A DNA stretch of 27,915 nucleotides from DASUBV01 sp035763085. Its GTDB lineage: Bacteria > Actinomycetota > Actinomycetes > Streptosporangiales > Streptosporangiaceae. Position numbers and translations under genes: made by a program. Location: NCBI GenBank assembly GCA_035763085.1, contig DASUBV010000353.1:1-27915 (forward strand), in the 5' to 3' direction. Below, in pieces: positions 6,120-14,366 of the stretch. The notes below the pieces were generated by a model that was given only the letters and a program-made list of their open reading frames with translations, was not told the origin of the DNA and made no database searches. The stretch's first letter is position 1; each line of letters begins with the position of its first letter.

Positions 6120-9100
6120 ATGCTGCGCGTGGCGCTGCTGGGGGAACAGGCAGTCACCGATGACCGGACCGGCAGCGTCCGGCGGCCGTCCGCGCGCGCC
6201 ATCGCCCTGGTCGCCTTCCTGGCCGGGCGCGCCGGGGTGCCGCAGCCCCGGCAGCGGATCGCCGGCCTGTTCTGGCCCGACTCGGCCGACGGGCAGGCGC
6301 TGACCAACCTGCGCCGCGAGCTGCACCATCTGCGCCAGGTCCTGGACGGCGACCCGGCTCTGGTCATCACCCCGCGCGACTTGTGCTGGCAGGACACTCC
6401 TGGCTGCCGGGTCGACCTGCGCGTGTTCGCCGCCGAGGGCGCCGCCGCGCAGGCCGCCGCGCAGGCGGGCGACAGCGCCGCCGTGGTCGCGCACGCCACC
6501 CGCGCCATCGCCGAGTACCGCGGTGACCTGCTGCCCGGCATCTACGACGAGTGGCTGGCCGAGGCCCGGTCTGACCTGGAGCGCCAGTGCGCGGACCTGT
6601 GCGACCTGATCTGCGCCGCGCACCACGGCGACCTCGCCGTCGCGGTGGACGCGGCCCGCCGCCGGGTCCGGCTGCAGCCGCTGGAGGAGACCGGCTACCG
6701 CACCCTGATGCGGCTGCAGGCCGAGCTCGGCGACCGGGCGGGCGCGGTCAGCACCTACCACCGCTGTGCCTCGGTGCTGGAACGCGAGCTCGGCGTGCAG
6801 CCCGACCCGGCTACCCGGCAGGCCTTCCGGCAGCTGATGGACGGCGAGGCCGCCCGGCCGCCCGGCCTGACCGGCCCGGCCGGCGACGCGGGACCGCCCG
6901 GCCGGTCCCGGCCGGCCCTGGCCCGGCTCACCGGGCGGGCCGGCGACCTGCGCCGCCTGCTGGAGCTGTGGCAGCAGGCGGCCGCCGGCCAGCCCGGCCT
7001 GGCCGTGGTCCGCGGCAGCGCCGGAGTCGGGAAAACCCGGCTGGTCGCCGAGGTCGCCGCGCTGGCCCGGCAGCGGGGCGTGCTGGTGGCCAGCACCCAG
7101 TGCTTCGGCACGCCGGGCCTGGCCCTGGCGCCGGTGGCCGACTGGCTGCGCACCCCGGCAATCCAGGCCGCCGTGGGCACGCTCGACCCGGCCTGGCAGG
7201 CCGAGGTGCGCCGCCTGGTCCCCGGGCCCGGCGGGCGCGGGGCCAGCTCACGGGCGCTGGTCGACGCCTGGCAGCGGCACCGGTTCTTCGAGGGCCTGGC
7301 CCGCGCGCTGCTGGCCGTCGGGCAGCCCCTGCTGCTGGTCCTGGACAACCTGCAGTGGTCCGACACCGAGACGCTGGAGTTCCTGTCGCTGTGCCTGGGC
7401 CTGGCCGGCGCCAGCCCGCTTATGGTGGCCGCCACGCTGCGCGACGACTATCCCGGCACCGATCCCGCGCTGGCCGAGTGGCTGCTGCAGATGCGGGCGG
7501 CCGGGCTGCTCACCGAGCTGCCCCTCGGCCCGCTGGAGACGGCCGACACCGCCGCGCTCGCCCGCGCGCTGTCCGGCCGCCGGCTGACCGCCGCGCAGGC
7601 CAGCCTGCTGCAGGTCACCACGGGCGGCTTTCCGCTGTACATCATCGAGGCGCTGCGCAGTAACGCAGACCTCAGCGCCGATCCGCCCGACATCGCCGAC
7701 GTGGCGGCCGTGCTGCGCAAGCGCCTGGACCAGGCCACCCCGGCCGCGCGGGACATCGCCGGGCTGGCCGCGGCCGCCGGCACCAGCTTCAGCCTCGACC
7801 TGCTTACCGAGGCCAGCGACCATGACGCCGACGTCGTGGTCGGGGCGGTGGACGAGCTGTGGCACCGGCGGATCATGCGCGAGCTCGAGGACGACTACGA
7901 CTTCACCCATGACCTGCTGCGCGAGGCCGCCTACAGCGGCGTCAGCCCGCCGCGGCGGTGGCTGCTGCACCGGCGGCTGGCCCAGAGCCTGGAGCTGCTG
8001 CACGCCGGCCGCACCGACGCCGTCGCGGCCCGGCTGGCCGAGCAGTACGCGCGGGCCGGCCGGCCCGGCCGGGCGCTGGACTACTACCGGCGGGCGGCCG
8101 ACGTCGCGGCCGGGATGCTGGCCCACGCCGACGCGGTCCGGCTGCACCGGCAGGCTCTGGCCATCGTGGCCAAGATGCCGCCGGGCCGGGACACCGACCG
8201 GCGGGAGCTGGCCATCCTGCAGGCCCTCGCGGCTCCGCTGAACGCCCGGCTCGGCTACGCCTCGGCCGAGCTGCAGGACGTGCTGGAACGGGCGCTGACC
8301 CTGGCCGAGCGGCTGGGCGCGGCCGAGGCGAAGGTGGCCGGCCTGCTGGCGCTGTGGACGTCCCGCTTCGTCCAGGGCCGCACCGCCGACAGCTATCAGA
8401 CCGCCGCCGCGGCGCGCAGCCTGGTCGAACCCGGCTCCGAGCTGGCCGGGCCCGCGCACTTCGCCGTCGGCGGGTCGGCCATCAGCCTCGGGCGGCTGGC
8501 GGAGGGACTGCGCGAGCTGCAGGCCGCGGCTGCCCTGTCCACCACGGCGTCGCTGCAGGTCGGCACCCGGCCCGACGTGCACGGCCTGGCCTGGTCGGCG
8601 CACGCGCACTGGCTGCTCGGCCGGGACGATCAGGCCGTGACCGCGGCGGGGCAGGCCATCGAGCTGGCCCGGGCCAGCGATCATCCCTACAGCCTGACGG
8701 TGGCGCTGGCCTACGGCGCCATCACCCAGCACATGCGCCGCGACCTGCCCGCGCTGCGGGCCGCCGTCGCCGAGCTGAGCGAGCTGTGCGGGCGCTACCA
8801 GTTCGCCTACTACCGGGAGTGGGCGCTGGTGCTGGCGGGCTGGTGCGCTGCCGACGGCACCGGCGCCGAGCTGGCCCGGCGGGGCATCGCCAACCTGCGC
8901 CACGGCGGGGCGGCGGCCCGGATGCCCTACTGGCTGTCGCTGCAGGCCGACATCGCCTGGCGGGACGGCCAGCGCGACCTCGCCCGGGCGACCCTGGACG
9001 CCGCCATCGCGGCCAGCCGGGCCTGCGACGACGTGTGGTGGCTGCCCGAGGTGCTGCGGATGCGGGCCGCGCATGAGGACGGCCCGGCCGCCGTGGCCCG

Positions 9101-9191
9101 GCTGCGGGCGGCCGTCGCCGCCGCGGCCGGGCAGGGTGCCACCGGGCTGCTGCGCCGCTGCCAGGCCGACCTGGACCAGGCGACCCGGTAA
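6120..9191 (+). CDS. SARP/BTAD-domain regulator with AAA-type ATPase and TPR-like tail
   Basis: This 1023-residue protein has the architecture of large AfsR-like/LuxR-related signal ATPases. Residues 1-85 form a winged-helix DNA-binding domain (SARAIALVAFLAGRAGVPQ then RRELHHLRQVL). Residues 95-240 are the bacterial transcriptional activation domain (ending ERELGVQPDPATRQAFRQLM). An ATPase follows, with Walker A GSAGVGKT (299-306) and Walker B LLLVLDN (404-410). From about 600 to the end it is Ala/Leu-rich helical repeat, TPR-like. It is likely a cytoplasmic activator gated by nucleotide and a partner or ligand bound to the repeats. The adjacent flavoenzyme gene has SARP-style direct repeats in its promoter, making it the natural target. 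Confidence 0.9.
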   Translation: MLRVALLGEQAVTDDRTGSVRRPSARAIALVAFLAGRAGVPQPRQRIAGLFWPDSADGQALTNLRRELHHLRQVLDGDPALVITPRDLCWQDTPGCRVDLRVFAAEGAAAQAAAQAGDSAAVVAHATRAIAEYRGDLLPGIYDEWLAEARSDLERQCADLCDLICAAHHGDLAVAVDAARRRVRLQPLEETGYRTLMRLQAELGDRAGAVSTYHRCASVLERELGVQPDPATRQAFRQLMDGEAARPPGLTGPAGDAGPPGRSRPALARLTGRAGDLRRLLELWQQAAAGQPGLAVVRGSAGVGKTRLVAEVAALARQRGVLVASTQCFGTPGLALAPVADWLRTPAIQAAVGTLDPAWQAEVRRLVPGPGGRGASSRALVDAWQRHRFFEGLARALLAVGQPLLLVLDNLQWSDTETLEFLSLCLGLAGASPLMVAATLRDDYPGTDPALAEWLLQMRAAGLLTELPLGPLETADTAALARALSGRRLTAAQASLLQVTTGGFPLYIIEALRSNADLSADPPDIADVAAVLRKRLDQATPAARDIAGLAAAAGTSFSLDLLTEASDHDADVVVGAVDELWHRRIMRELEDDYDFTHDLLREAAYSGVSPPRRWLLHRRLAQSLELLHAGRTDAVAARLAEQYARAGRPGRALDYYRRAADVAAGMLAHADAVRLHRQALAIVAKMPPGRDTDRRELAILQALAAPLNARLGYASAELQDVLERALTLAERLGAAEAKVAGLLALWTSRFVQGRTADSYQTAAAARSLVEPGSELAGPAHFAVGGSAISLGRLAEGLRELQAAAALSTTASLQVGTRPDVHGLAWSAHAHWLLGRDDQAVTAAGQAIELARASDHPYSLTVALAYGAITQHMRRDLPALRAAVAELSELCGRYQFAYYREWALVLAGWCAADGTGAELARRGIANLRHGGAAARMPYWLSLQADIAWRDGQRDLARATLDAAIAASRACDDVWWLPEVLRMRAAHEDGPAAVARLRAAVAAAAGQGATGLLRRCQADLDQATR

Positions 9192-9199
9192 CGCCGCGA

Positions 9200-9234
9200 C
9201 GCGAACGCTGCGCGAACGGTGGCCGTCCTAGCGT
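9200..9234 (+). promoter_or_regulatory. SARP-type direct repeats and -10 element
   Basis: The 8-mer CGCGAACG occurs at 9200-9207 and again at 9211-9218, exactly 11 bp apart (one helical turn). A TAGCGT -10-like element follows at 9229-9234 and no recognisable -35 is present. SARP activators are known to bind heptameric repeats spaced 11 bp that replace the -35 region, with the last repeat about 8 bp from the -10. The layout fits activation of the flavoenzyme gene by the upstream BTAD protein. Confidence 0.6.
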
Positions 9235-9264
9235 GCCGGAAAACCGCGGCCCAGAGGGGGGACC

Positions 9265-10701
9265 ATGACCACGACCACGGCCGGCACCGGCACCATCCCG
9301 CTCGCCGACCTGGCTACTGCCCTGCGCGGCGAGCTGATCACGCCCGGCGATGTCGGCTACGACGAGGCCCGCGCCGTCTACAACGCCATGATCGACAAGC
9401 GCCCGGCGGCCATCGCCCGGTGCCGGGATACGGCCGATGTCATCACCAGTGTCCGCTTTGCCCGTGATCATGGCCTCACCATCGCCGTGCGCGGCGGCGG
9501 GCACAACGCGGCCGGCCTGGGCATCTGGGATGACGCCCTGGTCATCGACCTGTCCGCGATGCGCTCCACCACCGTCAGCCCGGAGGAGCACACCGTCCGG
9601 GTCGACGCCGGCTGCACCTGGCAGGACGTGGACCACGCCACCGTGGCCTTCGGCATGGCCACGCCGTCCGGCATGATCGGCTCCACCGGAGTAGCCGGGC
9701 TGACGCTGGGCGGCGGCATCGGCTACCTGGCCCGGCGCTTCGGCTTGTCGGTGGACAACCTGCTGGCGGCCGACATCGTCCTGGCCGACGGCTCGTTCGT
9801 GACCGCCAGCCAGCAGTCGCACAGTGACCTGTTCTGGGCGCTGCGCGGCGGCGGCGGGAACTTCGGCATCGTCACCTCGTTCACCTTCCGCTGCTACGAC
9901 ATCGGCGACCACGGCACGGTCATCGCCGGCCCGGTGCTGTATGACATCGCCGACACCCCGGCGGTGATGCGCTGGTACCGGGAGCTGCTGCCGTCGCTGC
10001 CCGAGCAGCTGAGCGGCTGGTTCGGCCTGCTGACGATCCCGCCCGCGCCGCCGTTCCCCGAGGAGCTGTGGGGACGCAAGGCGTGCGGCATCGTGTGGTG
10101 CTACACCGGGTCGCACGACCGCGCCGACGAGGTGCTGGAGCCGGTGAAGTCCTACGGCTCGCCGCTGGTGGTCGGCCTGATGCCGATGCCGTTCAACATG
10201 CTGCAGGGCGCCTTCGACGCGCTGTACCCGGCCGGGCTGCAGTGGTACTGGCGGGCGGACTTCTTCCGGCAGATCACCGACGAGGCCATCGACGTCCACG
10301 TCAAGTACGGCGCGCAGCTGCCCAGCGGGCACTCCACGATGCACCTGTACCCGATCGACGGCGCGGCGGGGCGGGTGCCGGCCGACGCGACCGCGTTCGC
10401 CTACCGGGACGGCGGCTGGGCCGGCGTGATCGTCGGGGTCGACCCGGATCCGGCAGCCCGCGAGCGCATCTCGCAGTGGGCCAGGGACTACTGGGAGGAG
10501 CTGCACCCGACCTCGGCGGGCGGCGCGTACGTGAACTTCCTCATGGAGGAGGGCCAGGATCGCGTGCGGGCGTCCTACCGCGGCAACTACGACCGGCTCG
10601 CGCAGGTCAAGGCGCGCTACGACCCGAACAACGTGTTCCACGTCAACCAGAACATCGAGCCGGCCAGGACGGCCACGCCGCAGCCGCGGCGCGGCGACTA
10701 G
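9265..10701 (+). CDS. FAD-binding oxidoreductase, BBE-like
   Basis: This 478-residue enzyme of the vanillyl-alcohol-oxidase/berberine-bridge family has an N-terminal PCMH-type FAD domain. It includes VRGGGHNAAG (75-84), whose His80 is the usual covalent flavin attachment site, and STGVAGLTLGGGIGYLARRFGL (140-161). The C-terminal BBE motif is RYDPNNVFHVNQNI. The second flavin-linking cysteine of bicovalent members is absent from the PSGMIGSTGVAG segment, so a single histidyl link is expected. It should oxidise an alcohol, sugar or secondary metabolite with oxygen as acceptor; the substrate is unknown. There is no signal peptide. GAGGGGGG lies about 5 nt before the ATG. It lies 73 bp downstream of the SARP gene with its own promoter. 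Confidence 0.9.
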   Translation: MTTTTAGTGTIPLADLATALRGELITPGDVGYDEARAVYNAMIDKRPAAIARCRDTADVITSVRFARDHGLTIAVRGGGHNAAGLGIWDDALVIDLSAMRSTTVSPEEHTVRVDAGCTWQDVDHATVAFGMATPSGMIGSTGVAGLTLGGGIGYLARRFGLSVDNLLAADIVLADGSFVTASQQSHSDLFWALRGGGGNFGIVTSFTFRCYDIGDHGTVIAGPVLYDIADTPAVMRWYRELLPSLPEQLSGWFGLLTIPPAPPFPEELWGRKACGIVWCYTGSHDRADEVLEPVKSYGSPLVVGLMPMPFNMLQGAFDALYPAGLQWYWRADFFRQITDEAIDVHVKYGAQLPSGHSTMHLYPIDGAAGRVPADATAFAYRDGGWAGVIVGVDPDPAARERISQWARDYWEELHPTSAGGAYVNFLMEEGQDRVRASYRGNYDRLAQVKARYDPNNVFHVNQNIEPARTATPQPRRGD

Positions 10702-10707
10702 GGCAGG

Positions 10708-11721
10708 TCAGGCCGACCCGCGGCGGACCAGCTCAGTGGGCAGGATCACCGCGGCCGGCGGCTCGCCCGCTATCTGGCTGAGCAGCAGCCGGGTCATCTC
10801 GGCGCTGATCCGGGCCCAGGGCTGGCGGATCGTGGTCAGCGGCGGGTCGGTGGTAATGGCGGCCGGCGAGTCGTCAAAGCCGCCGACCCGCACGTCACCG
10901 GGAACCCGGCGGCCCGCGCGGGCCAGCATCCGCATGGCCCCGCGGGCCATCAGGTCCGAGGCCACGAACAGCCCGTCCAGGTCCGGCGCCCGGCGCAGCA
11001 GCTCCCGCGCCGCGGCCGCGCCGGATTCCTCGGAGTAGTCGCCGTGCGCGATCAGCTCCGGGGCCGCCTGGCCCAGCACGTCCCGGTAGCCGTCGAGCCG
11101 CTGCGGGCCGCCCGGCTGGTCCAGCGGCCCGGTGATCGTGGCAATCCGCCGGCAGCCCGCCGAGCGCAGGTAGCTGACCATCTGCCGGGCCCCGCCCCGG
11201 TCGTCGGCGGCCACGTAGGCCAGCGGGACGCCGTCGCCGGGCTGCTCGCCGCAGGCCACCACCGGCACGCCGTGACCGGCCAGGTCGCCGATCACCGGAT
11301 CGCCGTAGCAGGCCGAGAACAGCAGCGCGCCGTCGACGTGCCCGGCGGCGGCGAACCGGGCCACCCGGCGCCGGTCTTCCTCGGTCCCGGCCACCGACAG
11401 CAGCAGCGGCATGTCATGCTCGGCCAGCGCCTGGGTACAGCCGCGCAGCAGCGTGCCGAAGTTCGGGTCCTCGAACAGCCGGTCCTGGGACGCCGACAAG
11501 ATGAAGGCGACCGACTGCGACCGCCGGGTGACCAGGCTGCGGGCGTGATGGTTGACCACGTAGCCGGTGTGCTGGATGGCCCGCCGGACGGCGGCCAGCG
11601 CGGGCGGGCTGACGTTGACGCCGCCGTTCAGCACCCGCGAGACGGTCCCGCGGGAGACCCCGGCCAGCGCCGCGACGTCTTCGATGGTCGGCCTCCTGCG
11701 CCTGGTCGCGTCGCGCGCCAC
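10708..11721 (-). CDS. LacI-family sugar-responsive repressor
   Basis: In this 337-residue LacI/GalR regulator, residues about 11-31 (TIEDVAALAGVSRGTVSRVLN) form the helix-turn-helix. The hinge leads to a periplasmic-binding-protein-like effector domain (SQSVAFILSASQDRLFEDPNFG onward), and the conserved LTTIRQPWARISAEM lies near the end. The start is GTG 11721, with GGGGAGG about 8 nt upstream. The gene is divergent from the sugar ABC/beta-galactosidase operon. Almost identical LacI-type boxes lie before both units (11738-11751 and 11887-11900), so it very probably represses itself and the operon until a galactoside-derived sugar binds. Its stop lies 6 bp from the convergent flavoenzyme stop. 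Confidence 0.93.
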   Translation of the reverse strand: MARDATRRRRPTIEDVAALAGVSRGTVSRVLNGGVNVSPPALAAVRRAIQHTGYVVNHHARSLVTRRSQSVAFILSASQDRLFEDPNFGTLLRGCTQALAEHDMPLLLSVAGTEEDRRRVARFAAAGHVDGALLFSACYGDPVIGDLAGHGVPVVACGEQPGDGVPLAYVAADDRGGARQMVSYLRSAGCRRIATITGPLDQPGGPQRLDGYRDVLGQAAPELIAHGDYSEESGAAAARELLRRAPDLDGLFVASDLMARGAMRMLARAGRRVPGDVRVGGFDDSPAAITTDPPLTTIRQPWARISAEMTRLLLSQIAGEPPAAVILPTELVRRGSA

Positions 11722-11737
11722 CGGCGTCCTCCCCCCT

Positions 11738-11751
11738 TGTGACCGCTCCCA
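11738..11751 (-). promoter_or_regulatory. LacI-type operator before lacI-family gene
   Basis: TGTGACCGCTCCCA differs at one base from the box before the operon, and the similarity continues into the flanking CATC and GG. It lies 17 bp upstream of the GTG start, immediately after a minus-strand TTGACA (11780-11775) promoter with a poor -10. It would overlap the predicted transcription start, fitting autorepression. Confidence 0.65.
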
Positions 11752-11842
11752 GCATCTGGTCCCCCAAACACTCGTGTCAACCAGGATTGACCCTGGTCAG
11801 CCAGCCGCCCGGATCGCCCGGCAATCCGGGCAATTACTGCCA

Positions 11843-11871
11843 TTGACGCCTCACACGGCCGGAGTTACGTT
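11843..11871 (+). promoter_or_regulatory. Promoter of the galactoside operon
   Basis: TTGACG (11843-11848) and TACGTT (11866-11871) are separated by exactly 17 nt and predict a start near 11878. The operator at 11887-11900 lies just inside the transcript, where a bound LacI protein would block initiation or early elongation. Confidence 0.65.
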
Positions 11872-11886
11872 GTGCCCGAACGCCAC

Positions 11887-11900
11887 TGTGAGCGCTCCCA
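11887..11900 (+). promoter_or_regulatory. LacI-type operator of the galactoside operon
   Basis: TGTGAGCGCTCCCA has the perfect GAGCGCTC core and one mismatch to a full 14-bp palindrome. It also differs at one base from TGGGAGCGCTCCCA, the known CebR-type operator of Streptomyces cellobiose genes. It sits at about +10 to +23 of the predicted transcript. Confidence 0.75.
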
Positions 11901-11925
11901 ACATCCGGGATTCAGGCGGCGGGCT

Positions 11926-11962
11926 CCCTGGCACCGGGGGTTCCAGGGGGGTGGCCCCCTGG
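11926..11962 (+). other. Leader hairpins, mutually exclusive
   Basis: CCAGGGGG (11943-11950) pairs perfectly with CCCCCTGG (11955-11962) across a GTGG loop. An upstream CCCTGG (11926-11931) can instead pair with CCAGGG (11943-11948). The two stems share bases and cannot form together. They lie in the roughly 100-nt untranslated leader, ending 8 nt before the GGAGGG ribosome site. No U-tract follows, so a role in translation or mRNA stability is as likely as attenuation. Confidence 0.45.
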
Positions 11963-11981
11963 GCGAGCGGGGAGGGTCGGC

Positions 11982-13403
11982 ATGAGCATCGGGCACCTGG
12001 GCATCAGGCGGGCGGCCATCGGGCGGACGCACAGCAAGCAGGCGGGCAGGCGGCACGGCGGCGGGCGGCCCTCTGCCCGGCACCTGGGCATCGCCGCGGT
12101 GGCGGCGGGAGCGTTAGTGCTGGCCGCCTGCGGCAGCAGCGGCGGCGGCACCGCGCAGAAGGGCCCGCACCAGAAGGTGACGCTGACCTGGTGGACGTGG
12201 ACCGCCAACCCGAAGAGCGTGATCAAGAACTTCGAGCAGCGCTACCCGTGGATCAAGATCCCCGCGCCGCCGTCCTACGGCTCCGGCGGGACGTTCTACT
12301 CCAAGCTGACCACCGCGCTGGCCGCGGGCAACGGGCCGTGCGTGTCGCAGGTCGAGCTGGATCACCTGCCGCAGTTCACCCAGGCCCACGACCTGGTGGA
12401 CATCTCCGCCTACGACGCCAAGTACGCCAGCGACTTCCCCGCCTGGGTGTGGCGCCAGGTCACCCAGGGCAAGGCGCTGTACGCGGTGCCCGAGGACATC
12501 GGGCCGATGGGGCTGATGTACCAGCCGTCGGTGCTGAAGAAGTATCACCTGCCGGTGCCCGCGACCTGGGCAGCCTTCGCCGACGACGCGGTGAAGCTGC
12601 ACAAGGCCGACCCGGCCATGTACCTGGCCTACTTCCCGGTCAACGACGGCGACTACCTGGAGGCGCTGTTCTGGCAGGCCGGGGCGCGCCCGTACCAGCT
12701 GCTGCCCGGCGGTACCTGGAAGATCGACGTGGACGGGCCCGCCGAGCAGAAGGTCATGGCCTACTGGGGCAACCTGGTCAGCAAGAAGGCCGTCGCGGTG
12801 GAGAACGACTTCCAGTCCGAGTGGGGTCACCACGTCGGCGCCGGCATGTACGCCGCCTACATCGGCGCGGCCTGGTCGCCGACGTACGAGATCGACGAGT
12901 ACCTGACCTCGGCGCACCCGCAGACCTACACGGTGACGAGCATGCCGCAGTGGACGCCGGGCGGGCACGCCGAGGCGAACTGGGGCGGCTCGACTAATGC
13001 GGTCACCAAGGACTGCCCGGCCGACGAGGTGGCCGACGCCGCGCTGTTCGCCGCCTACATCAACACCTCGCCGAGCGGCCTGAGCGTTGACGAGCGGCCC
13101 GCCACTGCCAGCGGCGGCGGGCGCGGGCTGTTCCCGGCCTCGGTCAAGCGCGACCAGGTGCCGGAGTTCAGCGCCCCGGTCCCGGACTTCAACGGGCACG
13201 TGAACGCGGAGTTCGCGGCGAACTCCGCCGACGTCCCGACGGACTTCGAGTGGAGCCCGTGGGACACCGAGTTCACCAACTACGTCACCACCCAGATGGC
13301 CGCCGCAGCGGCCGGCAAGGAAAGCTGGTCGCGGGTGCTGCAGGTAACCCAGCAGCAGCTGGTGTCCTACGCCAAGGACGCCGGCTACCAGGTGTCGGGC
13401 TAG
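11982..13403 (+). CDS. ABC sugar transporter, solute-binding lipoprotein
   Basis: This 473-residue extracellular sugar-binding protein (family 1 type) starts with an unusually long basic N-region (about 35 residues). A hydrophobic stretch follows, then the lipobox LAAC with the lipidated Cys at residue 50. The mature part begins with a Ser/Gly-rich linker and VTLTWWTWTANPKSVIKNFEQRYPWIKI, typical of carbohydrate-binding proteins. GGAGGG (11971-11976) is 5 nt before the ATG. It should deliver a sugar, probably a beta-galactoside given the GH42 enzyme in the operon, to the two following permeases. Codon 45 is TTA (12114-12116), a very rare codon in high-GC actinobacteria, within the signal peptide. 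Confidence 0.93.
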   Translation: MSIGHLGIRRAAIGRTHSKQAGRRHGGGRPSARHLGIAAVAAGALVLAACGSSGGGTAQKGPHQKVTLTWWTWTANPKSVIKNFEQRYPWIKIPAPPSYGSGGTFYSKLTTALAAGNGPCVSQVELDHLPQFTQAHDLVDISAYDAKYASDFPAWVWRQVTQGKALYAVPEDIGPMGLMYQPSVLKKYHLPVPATWAAFADDAVKLHKADPAMYLAYFPVNDGDYLEALFWQAGARPYQLLPGGTWKIDVDGPAEQKVMAYWGNLVSKKAVAVENDFQSEWGHHVGAGMYAAYIGAAWSPTYEIDEYLTSAHPQTYTVTSMPQWTPGGHAEANWGGSTNAVTKDCPADEVADAALFAAYINTSPSGLSVDERPATASGGGRGLFPASVKRDQVPEFSAPVPDFNGHVNAEFAANSADVPTDFEWSPWDTEFTNYVTTQMAAAAAGKESWSRVLQVTQQQLVSYAKDAGYQVSG

Positions 13404-13409
13404 CGGCGG

Positions 13410-14366
13410 ATGGCCGTCCATCACCGGGCTGGGCAGCTTCGGGCTGGGCAGCTTGGGTCACGGCGCCTGCGCAGCGGGCACGGCAGGCCGGACGCGGCCC
13501 AGCGGCGGGCCGCGGCCGGCCTGACCACCCCGTTCCTGATCTTGTTCGCGGTCTTCTTCGTGGCGCCGCTGGCGTACTCGGTCGTGCTCAGCCTGAAGGC
13601 GGGCGGGACCGGGGCGTTCGCGGGACTGCTGAACTACCGCGCGGTGCTCGGCAACGGGCAGTACTGGGGCGGGGTGACCCGGATGGCCTACTTCGGGGTC
13701 ATCCAGGTCACCTTCATGATCAGCCTCGCGCTGCTGCTGGCGCTGTTCCTGGACAGTGTCTACTGCCGCGGCCGCCGGGTGTTCGCGCTGGTCTACTTCC
13801 TGCCGTACGCAGTGCCCGGCGTCATCGCCGCCATCATGTGGGCGTTCTTGCTGGAGCCTGACCTGGACGGGGCGCTGAAGCTGCCGCAGCTGGCCGGGCT
13901 GACCAGCGGGCCGCTCATGCCGCTGAGCTACCGGTTCGCGCTGTACGCGATCATGCTCATCGTGACCTGGGAGTTCGCCGGGTACAACATGACGATCCTG
14001 CTGACCAGCCTGACCAGCGTGCCCGGGCAGATCATCGAGGCAGCCCGCATCGACGGCGCCTCGGAGCTGGGCATCGCGCTGCGGATCAAGTTCCCGCTGA
14101 TCCGCCGCACGGTGATGTTCACCGTCATCTTGTCGATCATCGGGACGCTGCAGCTGTTCAACGAGCCGGTGCTGCTCAACGACATCGCCGGCATCGGCAG
14201 CAGTTACACGCCGAACCAGATCATCTACAACACCGCGTTCTCGTTCGGCAACGAGCCGCTGGCCGCGGCCCAGTCGGTGCTGCTCGCGGCGGTGACGATC
14301 GGCGCCACGGTGGTGTTCTACTCGCTGGTGCGCCGCCGCGCCGACCCGCTGAGGCTGGCCCGGTGA
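13410..14366 (+). CDS. ABC sugar permease, MalF-type
   Basis: This 318-residue inner-membrane permease has six or so hydrophobic helices beginning at about residue 37. The cytoplasmic EAA loop is EAARIDGASELGIALRIKFPLIRR (about 210-233), which docks the ATPase. The N-terminal 35 residues are basic and include RAGQLRAGQL, encoded by a perfect 15-bp tandem repeat. It starts 6 bp after the lipoprotein stop and its TGA overlaps the next gene's GTG (GTGA), so translation is coupled. It pairs with the following permease as a heterodimer. No ATPase gene is present in the operon. Confidence 0.92.
   Translation: MAVHHRAGQLRAGQLGSRRLRSGHGRPDAAQRRAAAGLTTPFLILFAVFFVAPLAYSVVLSLKAGGTGAFAGLLNYRAVLGNGQYWGGVTRMAYFGVIQVTFMISLALLLALFLDSVYCRGRRVFALVYFLPYAVPGVIAAIMWAFLLEPDLDGALKLPQLAGLTSGPLMPLSYRFALYAIMLIVTWEFAGYNMTILLTSLTSVPGQIIEAARIDGASELGIALRIKFPLIRRTVMFTVILSIIGTLQLFNEPVLLNDIAGIGSSYTPNQIIYNTAFSFGNEPLAAAQSVLLAAVTIGATVVFYSLVRRRADPLRLAR
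13425..13454 (+). repeat. Perfect 15-bp tandem repeat in permease N-terminus
   Basis: CGGGCTGGGCAGCTT occurs twice back to back, in frame, giving RAGQL twice in the cytoplasmic tail. It is a recent slippage duplication that keeps the frame. Confidence 0.9.

Noticed and set aside
7248..9074. A 608-codon antisense open frame inside the SARP regulator
   Set aside because: The composition is that of a GC-driven shadow frame, and it overlaps a protein with recognisable domains throughout.
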